A stretch of 11,588 nt of DNA, from contig JBLHUT010000095.1 of NCBI GenBank assembly GCA_047629975.1, positions 1 through 11,588 on the forward strand, in the 5' to 3' direction. This DNA comes from JBLHUT01 sp047629975 (GTDB lineage: Bacteria > Pseudomonadota > Alphaproteobacteria > Rhodobacterales > Rhodobacteraceae). The notes beneath the pieces were generated by a model that made no database searches, was not told the origin of the DNA, and worked only from the letters and a program-made list of their open reading frames with translations. Shown here one piece after another: positions 5,655 to 11,588 of the stretch. The position numbers and the translations under genes are program-made. Position 1 is the stretch's first letter. Each line of letters begins with the position of its first letter.

Positions 5655-7682
5655 TCACCTGCCTGTCTTGTCCGGCGACGTTCGTTCAATCGTCGCCAAA
5701 AGCTTGTCCAAGGCAGAGCGTTCTTCTCTGTCTAATCGCGCCCCGTTCGGCGCGATATCGAAATCGGCTGAGTCGTTGTCAGTGCTGCTCGAGGCCCGGT
5801 GACGGGCTTTCGCAGCCTGCACCAGCCGCCAATCGGTTCCCTCCGTTGCCTCCCCTGACATTTCGGTCATCGCATCCGCCACTTCGCGCGCCGCCCCCCG
5901 TGACGAGACCAGTTTCGCCATTTCCTCGGTCAGGCACATCCGGGCGAGGTCTGTATCATTGGGTCGGCGCAACGTAGGCGAGAGTTGCACATGGCGCGGC
6001 GAAAGCAATATTTCAAGAGGCTCGATCCCGATCGCGTCATCTATTTCTTTCCTCAACGCGTCAGGATCGGTCGCACGCGCAGCCAGAAGCGCCTGAGCGA
6101 TATGGGTATGGCCCGGGCTTTCAAACCGTGTTTCCTCAAGCAGGGCCGCGAATTCGTCCAGCAATTTGGGATGCACCAGCAAGGTCGCAAGGATCACCGC
6201 CTCACGCAAAGCTTCGCTGGCCATCGGCCCGTCAGAGGCCGCTAGCAAAGACGCCTTGGTGCTGGCTTGTGCAGTCGCGGGCGGGGTCCAGCCGCGCCCC
6301 TTGCGGCCGTTGCTCCACCCCCTGTTCGGGCCACCACGCGCACCACCGTTTTGCGCCACTCCCGGCTCCCACGGGCGGTCGTTGCCCATCGGCGACACCC
6401 CGAACAGCGTTGCGCGCAGACGCCGGATCTCATCGGCGTAATGCCCCCTGATGGACGGGTCCGCAATTTTGCGCAGCGCTTCGCGCAAGGTTTTATCAAG
6501 CCCCGCCCGGCGTTCCGGACTGTCAAGCACAAGCCCCTCGGTTTCGCGTCGCCATAACAGCGCCACCATCGGCTCGGACCGCTCGACCAGCGCTTGCATG
6601 GCCTTTTGCCCGCCCGGACCCCGCACAAGGTCGTCGGGGTCTTTCCCCTCGGGCAACAGGCAAAACCGCAGCGACTTTCCCGGCTCGAGCAACGGCAAGG
6701 CAAGATCGATCAACCGCAACGCCGCGCGCAATCCCGCCTTGTCCCCGTCAAGCGCGATGACAGGCTCGGGGGAAATCCGCCACAACAGGCGCAGCTGCTC
6801 TTCGGTGATCGCCGTGCCAAGCGGTGCAACGGTCGCCCCGAAGCCCGCCTCGACAAGGGCGATGACATCCATGTATCCTTCGGTGACGATCAAGGGCGCC
6901 CCCTTGCCGGCGGCCTCTCGCGCGGGGGCCTGATTGTAAAGATTGCGCCCCTTGTCGAAAAGTTCGGTCTCGGGAGAGTTCAGGTACTTGGCCCGCGCAT
7001 CGGCCGCCATCGCACGCCCCCCCAGCCCGACACAGCGCCCGCGCCCGTCGCGAATGGGGTAAATGATGCGCCCGCGAAACCGGTCATAGGGCGCGCCGCC
7101 ATCATCGGGCTTCGCTGCCAGACCTGCGGCAATAATATGCTCCGGATCCAGCCCCTTGGCCGTAAGGGCCTGCCACATGGCCTGTCGGCTGTCGGGGGCA
7201 AATCCGATCTCGAAGCGGTCTTGCGTGGCCGGTGACAGCCCGCGCCGCGCCAGATAGGCCCGCGCATCGCCGGCCGCTGCTGTCCCCAGTTGCAACCGCA
7301 ACCATTTGACCGCGACCTCCATCACGTTGGCAAGTTCGGTACGCCGGTCGGCCTTTTCGCGCGCCTGAGGGTCGCGCGCCGGCATTTGCAGCCCCGCCTC
7401 GCCCGCAAGTATCTCGATTGCTTCCATGAAGCCGACATTCTCGGTCTCGCGCACGAACGAGATCGCATCCCCCTTGGCCTGACACCCGAAGCAATAATAA
7501 AACCCCTGCCGGTCATCCACGTGAAAGCTTGCCGATTTCTCCTGATGGAACGGACACGGGGCCCACATGTCCCCCTTGCCCTGATTGGACTTGCGGTTAT
7601 CCCACATGACCTTTCGCCCCACGACCGTCGAGAGCGACGTGCGGGTCCGCAATTCATCAAGAAAACCGGGTGGCAATGACAT
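5655..7682 (-). CDS. dnaG: DNA primase DnaG
   Basis: Synthesises RNA primers for Okazaki fragments at the replication fork, recruited by the DnaB helicase. The chosen start (ATG at 7682) gives 675 aa beginning MSLPPGFLDELRTRTSL, the family N-terminus. A longer frame up to 7850 would run into soxG and adds nothing conserved. The N-terminal zinc-binding domain has C43, H46, C64 and C67 (CPFH ... CFGC). The RNA polymerase core follows (YDRFRGRIIYPI at about 199-210). The TOPRIM metal site has E268 in EGYMD and D312/D314 in LDGDKAG, with DPDD at 348-351. A low-complexity Gly/Arg/Asn linker (about 444-466) leads to the C-terminal helicase-binding domain. No good Shine-Dalgarno precedes the ATG. 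soxG ends 50 bases upstream on the same strand, and rpoD follows after 114 bases. Confidence 0.97.
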   Translation of the reverse strand: MSLPPGFLDELRTRTSLSTVVGRKVMWDNRKSNQGKGDMWAPCPFHQEKSASFHVDDRQGFYYCFGCQAKGDAISFVRETENVGFMEAIEILAGEAGLQMPARDPQAREKADRRTELANVMEVAVKWLRLQLGTAAAGDARAYLARRGLSPATQDRFEIGFAPDSRQAMWQALTAKGLDPEHIIAAGLAAKPDDGGAPYDRFRGRIIYPIRDGRGRCVGLGGRAMAADARAKYLNSPETELFDKGRNLYNQAPAREAAGKGAPLIVTEGYMDVIALVEAGFGATVAPLGTAITEEQLRLLWRISPEPVIALDGDKAGLRAALRLIDLALPLLEPGKSLRFCLLPEGKDPDDLVRGPGGQKAMQALVERSEPMVALLWRRETEGLVLDSPERRAGLDKTLREALRKIADPSIRGHYADEIRRLRATLFGVSPMGNDRPWEPGVAQNGGARGGPNRGWSNGRKGRGWTPPATAQASTKASLLAASDGPMASEALREAVILATLLVHPKLLDEFAALLEETRFESPGHTHIAQALLAARATDPDALRKEIDDAIGIEPLEILLSPRHVQLSPTLRRPNDTDLARMCLTEEMAKLVSSRGAAREVADAMTEMSGEATEGTDWRLVQAAKARHRASSSTDNDSADFDIAPNGARLDREERSALDKLLATIERTSPDKTGR

Positions 7683-7695
7683 AGGACTGATATTG

Positions 7696-7703
7696 GTCCG
7701 GAC
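7696..7703. promoter_or_regulatory. GTCCGGAC palindrome and GAGTC site in the dnaG leader
   Basis: The 50-base gap between soxG and dnaG contains the 8-base palindrome GTCCGGAC (7696-7703), flanked by GGACTG (7684-7689) and its complement CAGTCC (7716-7721). It also contains one GANTC site (GAGTC, 7711-7715), 28 bases before the dnaG ATG. This looks like a small symmetric element. Whether it is an operator, part of a promoter, or chance cannot be told from sequence. Confidence 0.3.
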
Positions 7704-7716
7704 GCAGCAAGAGTCC

Positions 7717-7734
7717 AGTCCCCGATTGGGAACT
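7717..7734 (-). other. Hairpin at the end of soxG, weak terminator candidate
   Basis: On the minus strand AGTTCCC-AATC-GGGGACT can form a 7-bp stem (one G-U pair) that overlaps the soxG stop codon. No T-run follows, so it is at best an attenuator or an mRNA 3'-end stabiliser. Read-through from the sox operon into dnaG therefore seems possible. Confidence 0.35.
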
Positions 7735-8275
7735 ATTCGCGCGCAGCCAGCGACTTCATCGCTTCCCCGATCTCGTGCGCGGCGGTTTTGGCCATCGAAC
7801 GCATGACGAATATCCGGAAAACATCCTGCTCGACGCGCAGCAAAACACAAATCATATGCTGCAACGCTGTGCGCGCCGTGCGCCCCGCACCAAAGCTCCG
7901 CAGCCGCAGGTCAAACGGTGTCAGTCGTGCCAGTACGGCCGCAGATTGAGGGCCTGCAAGCTCGAGCACCGCCCAACCGTCGGATTGATCCGTAATTGCC
8001 GCAAACGGGTAAAGGCCCGGGTCAGGTACCGCACCGCACAGGAACGCCTGATCGCGACCGGTCCAGATCAGCCGGACACGGGCATCGCCCGTACTTTCGC
8101 AAGGGTCCGGAAACCGCAGGCCATACGCCTGATCCAAGGCTGCATCAAAAGCAGCGCGAGCGCCCCGAAACGGCGCAATCGAAAAGATCGGGGCCATGGG
8201 GCACGCGCGCAACCGCACGCCCGCCAAAGTCAGATCAAGCCCCTCAAGGGGCGGTTTCGGGATCAAGTCAATCAT
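7733..8275 (-). CDS. soxG: Sarcosine oxidase gamma subunit family protein
   Basis: Smallest folate-fold-like subunit of the heterotetrameric (alpha-beta-gamma-delta) sarcosine oxidase, a cytoplasmic enzyme that demethylates sarcosine and passes the methyl carbon to tetrahydrofolate. The 180-aa protein shows the family pattern: IPKPPLEGLDL at the N-terminus, GWAVLELAGPQSAAVLARLTPFDL in the middle, and a C-terminal FRIFVMRSMAKTAAHEIGEAM. The start at 8275 is chosen because AAGGAG (8290-8285) lies 9 bases upstream. A GTG at 8299 that overlaps the soxA stop is in frame but would add eight residues and leave the strong ribosome binding site inside the gene. It is the last sox gene; dnaG follows after 50 bases. 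Confidence 0.9.
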   Translation of the reverse strand: MIDLIPKPPLEGLDLTLAGVRLRACPMAPIFSIAPFRGARAAFDAALDQAYGLRFPDPCESTGDARVRLIWTGRDQAFLCGAVPDPGLYPFAAITDQSDGWAVLELAGPQSAAVLARLTPFDLRLRSFGAGRTARTALQHMICVLLRVEQDVFRIFVMRSMAKTAAHEIGEAMKSLAARE

Positions 8276-8284
8276 CTGCCCAAG

Positions 8285-8290
8285 CTCCTT
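8285..8290 (-). promoter_or_regulatory. Ribosome binding site AAGGAG deciding the soxG start
   Basis: AAGGAG on the minus strand is 9 bases before the ATG at 8275 and lies in the 20-base gap after the soxA stop. It favours that ATG over the upstream in-frame GTG at 8299. Confidence 0.75.
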
Positions 8291-8295
8291 CAAGA

Positions 8296-11241
8296 TCACC
8301 CATGTGCCCGCATCCCGTCGGGGTCGACAAACACCGGCGCGCAAATCTCGACCTCGGTCCGGATCTGTCGCAGGTGATCGACCAGCATCATCCGCTCTCC
8401 GTGGCGGTCGGGGCCTGATTTCAAAAAGCCAAGCCCGATGAAATGGCCCAAGGTCGGAGAATGACCAACCGAGGTGACGTAGCCTTGATCCTGCGCCGCC
8501 ACAGCCCGCGCCTGCATTGCAAACAAATGCGCCCCCGCCGTCAGCACCCCGTCAGGGTGAACAGGCCGCAGCCCGATCATCTGTTCCCGGTCCGGCTCAA
8601 GCAGCCCCGCGCGACGGCTGGCCGCACGCCCGATGCAATCCTTTTTCAGCGACACCATCCGGTCCATCCCGATATCGAAAGCCGTGACGCGCCCTGTGAT
8701 CTCGGAATGGGTGATAAAACCCTTCTCGATGCGCAAGACGTTCAACGCTTCCATCCCGTAAGGCCCGCCACCAAGCGTTTCGGCAAGCGCGACAAGCATC
8801 CGAAACAGGCTGTCGCCAAATCGCGCAGGCACCGCAATCTCGTACCCCAACTCCCCCGAAAACGAGATCCGGAACAGCCGCGCCGCAATCCCCGCAACCG
8901 ACACCGGAGCACAGTGCATGAACGGCATCGTATCTTCCGGGACCGGCGCATCCAGTAGCGCCTCAAGAAGAGTGCGCGCCAAAGGGCCGGCAATGGCAAA
9001 TTGCGCCCACTGCTCGGTGATGGACACCATCTGCACATCCCATTCGGGGTGCAGGCCCTGATGCACAAACGCAAGATGCTTCATCACCTCGCCCGCGGCT
9101 GCTGTCGTGGTCGTCATGATATAATGGTTTTCAGCCCAGCACGCGGTGGTGCCGTCATCCATCACATGCCCGTCTTCGCGCAGCATAAGACCATAGCGCA
9201 CCCGCCCCGGAGCAAGCCTGGCAAATCCGTTGGCATAGACAAGGTTCAAAACCCTGACTGCGTCGGGCCCCTGAATGTCGATCTTCCCAAGCGTCGAGAC
9301 ATCACAAATCCCGACCGTATCGCGCACCATCGCAACCTCGCGGTCGCAAGCCTCGCGCCATGTTTTTTCGCCCGCACGCGGGAAATAGCCGGGCCGGTAC
9401 CAAAGCCCCGCCTCGATCATCGGCGCACCGCGCTGAAGTGTGGCATCATGTGACGTGGTCAACCGCTCGGGCGCAAAACCCTTGCCGCGCGCCCCCGCCC
9501 CGAAAGCCCCCAGCGTGACAGGCACATAAGGGGGCCGGTACGTCGTCGTGCCGGTTCCCGGGATCGAACGCCCCGTCGCGTCCGCCAGCACCGCAAGCGC
9601 CGTGATGCTTGATGTCTTGCCCTGATCGGGGGCCATGCCTTGTGTTGTGTAGCGTTTCATGTGCTCGACGCTGGCAAAATTCTCTGCCGCTGCAGCCTGC
9701 ACATCCTTGACCGTTACGTCATTCTGAAAATCGAGCCACGCCCGCCCGCGACCTTCCATGTACCACAAGGGCGCATGGCCAAGCGCGGTGTCCTGCGCGC
9801 GCGGAACCACAAGCACCGGCGCCCTGACCCCAAGAGTATCAAGCGCGGCTATCGCGGCTGTTTGTCCGTCAGACAGACAGCCCGCCGTGCCGAACGTGCC
9901 GTTGCAGGCCCCCGCGGGGATCATGCCCGGCACGGCATTCGGCGCGGGGACAAACGCGTGAATGTCAGGACGCCAGACAGGGCGGCCATTCAGGTGACAG
10001 GTCAGATGCACCGACGGGTTCCAGCCGCCCGACATGGCCAGCGTGTCCACAACGAGCCGCTGTTCCTTGCCAGCCGCCCGCACCGTCACCTCGCGCAAGG
10101 CCTGCCGCCCCTTCGTGGCGATGACCTGCGCACCACTGATCACACGAAACTCCGTTTGTGCGGCGATTGCCCCGTCCGGGTGCATCCGCGTGTCGATCAA
10201 CGCCTTTACCCGAACCCCTGCCTGAACCAGATCACGGGCTGTCCGGTGGGCGCTGTCGTTCGTGCCGAACACCGCCACCGACGCACCGGGGCTTGCCCCA
10301 AAGCGGTGCAGATAAGTCCGCACAGCGCCCGCCATCAAAATGCCGGGGCGGTCGTTGTTGGCAAAAGCCAAAGGCCGCTCGATGGCACCGGCGGCCAGCA
10401 CGCAGGCGCGCGTGTGAATGCGCCAGAAGCACTCCATCGGAAGGTCGGCACCAGGCTTCGCAAGATGCAGCCCCACCCGCTCCACCGCGCCAAACACACC
10501 GCCGTCATACGCCCCCGTTACCGTCGTTCTGGTCATGATCCGCACGTTCGGCAATGCGCCAAGGCGCGCCACAATATCCGCCGCCCACAGGGCACCAGAG
10601 CGTCCCTCGATCTCTTCGGTCTCTGACAAAAGCCTGCCGCCTGCTGTGGTATGTTCGTCGATCAGGATCACATCCACACCCGCCAGCGCCGCCGTTTGCG
10701 CCGCCATCAGCCCCGCAGGTCCCGCCCCGATGACAAGCAGATCGCAATGGGCGAATGCCTTTTCGTGGCGCGTCAGATCATGCGCAGGCGGCAACGCACC
10801 CAGACCTGCGGCCCGACGGATCAGCGGCTCGTACACCTTTTCCCAAAAGGCCTCCGGCCACATGAACGTCTTGTAATAGAACCCCGCCCCGAGGAACGGC
10901 GCAAACAGATCGTTCACGCTCAGAAGATCATGGCGCAAGCTGGGCCAGCTATTCTGGCTGTGCGCCTCGAGCCCCTGATAAAGCTCTTGCATCGTTGCAC
11001 GCACATTCGGCGTTTTGCCATCCCCCGATCCGATGGTGACCAAGGCATTTGGCTCTTCGGAGCCCGCAGACAAAACGCCGCGCGGGCGGTGGCATTTGAA
11101 CGACCGCGCCACCAGACGAACATCATTGGCCATCAATGCAGAGGCCAGCGTATCGCCCTGAAAACCGCTCAGCTCCCGCCCGTCGAACCGGAACGACAGC
11201 GGCTTGGTACGGTCAATCTGTCCGCGACCGGCGATCCTCAT
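8296..11241 (-). CDS. soxA: Sarcosine oxidase alpha subunit family protein
   Basis: Large subunit of the heterotetrameric oxidase. It binds NAD+ and contributes the tetrahydrofolate site that captures the methyl carbon as 5,10-methylene-THF, and it shares the covalent FMN interface with beta. At 981 aa it is full length. The N-terminal ferredoxin-like domain without cluster cysteines (about 10-100) includes HRPRGVLSAGSEEPNALV; the usual FKYHRPRG reads FKCHRPRG here. A Rossmann motif VIGAGPAGLMAAQTA is at about 170-184. Later come SGGWNPSVHLTCH and the GTFGTAGCLSDGQTAA segment. The C-terminal third is a glycine-cleavage T-protein (GCV_T) fold with a GCV_T C-terminal domain. The ATG overlaps the soxD stop as ATGA, so the two are translationally coupled. 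The same gene order also occurs in N-methylglutamate dehydrogenase operons, so the exact N-methyl substrate is not certain. Confidence 0.95.
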   Translation of the reverse strand: MRIAGRGQIDRTKPLSFRFDGRELSGFQGDTLASALMANDVRLVARSFKCHRPRGVLSAGSEEPNALVTIGSGDGKTPNVRATMQELYQGLEAHSQNSWPSLRHDLLSVNDLFAPFLGAGFYYKTFMWPEAFWEKVYEPLIRRAAGLGALPPAHDLTRHEKAFAHCDLLVIGAGPAGLMAAQTAALAGVDVILIDEHTTAGGRLLSETEEIEGRSGALWAADIVARLGALPNVRIMTRTTVTGAYDGGVFGAVERVGLHLAKPGADLPMECFWRIHTRACVLAAGAIERPLAFANNDRPGILMAGAVRTYLHRFGASPGASVAVFGTNDSAHRTARDLVQAGVRVKALIDTRMHPDGAIAAQTEFRVISGAQVIATKGRQALREVTVRAAGKEQRLVVDTLAMSGGWNPSVHLTCHLNGRPVWRPDIHAFVPAPNAVPGMIPAGACNGTFGTAGCLSDGQTAAIAALDTLGVRAPVLVVPRAQDTALGHAPLWYMEGRGRAWLDFQNDVTVKDVQAAAAENFASVEHMKRYTTQGMAPDQGKTSSITALAVLADATGRSIPGTGTTTYRPPYVPVTLGAFGAGARGKGFAPERLTTSHDATLQRGAPMIEAGLWYRPGYFPRAGEKTWREACDREVAMVRDTVGICDVSTLGKIDIQGPDAVRVLNLVYANGFARLAPGRVRYGLMLREDGHVMDDGTTACWAENHYIMTTTTAAAGEVMKHLAFVHQGLHPEWDVQMVSITEQWAQFAIAGPLARTLLEALLDAPVPEDTMPFMHCAPVSVAGIAARLFRISFSGELGYEIAVPARFGDSLFRMLVALAETLGGGPYGMEALNVLRIEKGFITHSEITGRVTAFDIGMDRMVSLKKDCIGRAASRRAGLLEPDREQMIGLRPVHPDGVLTAGAHLFAMQARAVAAQDQGYVTSVGHSPTLGHFIGLGFLKSGPDRHGERMMLVDHLRQIRTEVEICAPVFVDPDGMRAHG

Positions 11242-11501
11242 GACGGCACCTGCGCCGCAAGCGTCACATCAGTGACAACATGTGTGACGGTATTGCGCGC
11301 CACCACCAGCCAGCAGGCGCACCCCATCTCGTGATACCACAACTCGCGAATGTCCCCGGCCGGGTTGTCGCGCAAGTGAAGATAGTCATCCCAGTCGGAC
11401 AAGGGCGCATCAGGTGCAGGACGATCAAGCGCCACCGCAGATCCCTTGATCGTGAATTCCCGCAAATCGCGAGGACCGCAAAGAGGACACTCGATAATCA
11501 T
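11238..11501 (-). CDS. soxD: Sarcosine oxidase delta subunit family protein
   Basis: Small zinc-binding structural subunit of the heterotetrameric sarcosine oxidase. The 87-aa protein has a CPLC pair (C5, C8) near the N-terminus and a C-terminal HEMGCACW segment. By family precedent C5, C8, H57 and C61 would bind zinc; C63 is an extra cysteine. The middle (DRPAPDAPLSDWDDYLHLRDNPAGDIRELW) follows the delta-subunit layout but diverges from the best-studied sarcosine oxidases. AAAGGG (11513-11508) lies 6 bases before the ATG. The stop overlaps the soxA start by 4 bases, and the gap to the upstream beta-subunit stop is 36 bases, so all are in one operon. Confidence 0.88.
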   Translation of the reverse strand: MIIECPLCGPRDLREFTIKGSAVALDRPAPDAPLSDWDDYLHLRDNPAGDIRELWYHEMGCACWLVVARNTVTHVVTDVTLAAQVPS

Positions 11502-11537
11502 GGCAAACCCTTTGTCACGGCGTCGTTTCAGACGGCG

Positions 11538-11588
11538 TCAATGAAGATTGTGTTGGGAGCCGGTGGCCTCTTCGTCCATCAGGCCGCG
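11538..11588 (-). CDS. soxB: Probable sarcosine oxidase beta subunit, last 16 codons (partial)
   Basis: A minus-strand frame open to the window edge encodes RGLMDEEATGSQHNLH and then stops at TGA (11540-11538), 36 bases before soxD. The position immediately upstream of soxD, the same strand, and a C-terminal sequence resembling beta-subunit tails (G-L-[ILM]-D-E ... NLH) support this being soxB, which carries FAD and the covalently bound FMN. Only the tail is visible, so the call rests mainly on operon order. Confidence 0.7.
   Translation of the reverse strand, partial: RGLMDEEATGSQHNLH

Noticed and set aside
6242..6703. Arg/Cys-rich alternative frames opposite or within dnaG
   Set aside because: Composition (runs of Arg, Cys, Pro, Ala) is typical of out-of-frame translation of a GC-rich gene; no domain is recognisable.
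7683..7850. Longer dnaG reading frame starting at 7850
   Set aside because: The extra 56 residues overlap soxG in another frame and resemble no primase N-terminus; MSLPPGF at 7682 matches the family start.
8276..8344. Longer soxG starts at 8344 or GTG 8299
   Set aside because: The first overlaps soxA and adds unrelated residues; the second would place the strong AAGGAG inside the coding region. The ATG at 8275 fits the ribosome binding site and homology better.
11517..11539. Direct repeat ACGGCGTC (11517-11524 and 11532-11539) between soxB and soxD
   Set aside because: Two 8-base copies 15 bases apart in a GC-rich spacer are likely chance and show no further structure.

Overview
The window is a GC-rich stretch of chromosome from an alphaproteobacterium. 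It is most likely a member of the Rhodobacterales (Roseobacter-like). The evidence is the protein sequences (RpoD, DnaG, NrdR and Pyc of alphaproteobacterial type), a heterotetrameric sarcosine oxidase operon of the kind common in marine roseobacters, and the scarcity of GANTC (the CcrM methylation motif) outside one intergenic cluster. No CRISPR array, insertion sequence, prophage, tRNA or rRNA is seen. Almost every base is accounted for by ordinary core genes.

Layout. Positions 1-1782 (+) hold the C-terminal half of pyruvate carboxylase (pyc), cut by the window edge. Everything else reads on the minus strand. From right to left these are the last codons of a soxB-like gene (11588-11538), soxD (11501-11238), soxA (11241-8296) and soxG (8275-7733), forming a tightly packed sarcosine oxidase operon. 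Next come dnaG (7682-5655), encoding DNA primase, and rpoD (5540-3543), encoding the primary sigma factor and ending in a UUCG-loop terminator. Last are nrdR (3356-2889) and ribD (2892-1786), which overlap by 4 bases. ribD converges on pyc with only 3 bases between the two stop codons.

How the genes relate. soxBDAG encodes a flavin- and tetrahydrofolate-dependent N-methyl amine oxidase that feeds one-carbon units and glycine into metabolism. dnaG-rpoD is the alphaproteobacterial remnant of the macromolecular synthesis operon (primase plus sigma-70). nrdR controls ribonucleotide reductase genes, hence dNTP supply. ribD starts the committed part of riboflavin synthesis, and the resulting FMN and FAD are cofactors of enzymes such as the sarcosine oxidase. 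Pyc is the anaplerotic link from pyruvate to oxaloacetate.

I see no new gene system. The most interesting signals are regulatory and point to cell-cycle or replication control. Four GANTC sites lie within 69 bases of the rpoD leader, three of them built into two abutting inverted repeats. A perfect DnaA box lies upstream of nrdR-ribD. A further GANTC site lies in the short dnaG leader. These are sequence observations; any regulatory role is inferred.
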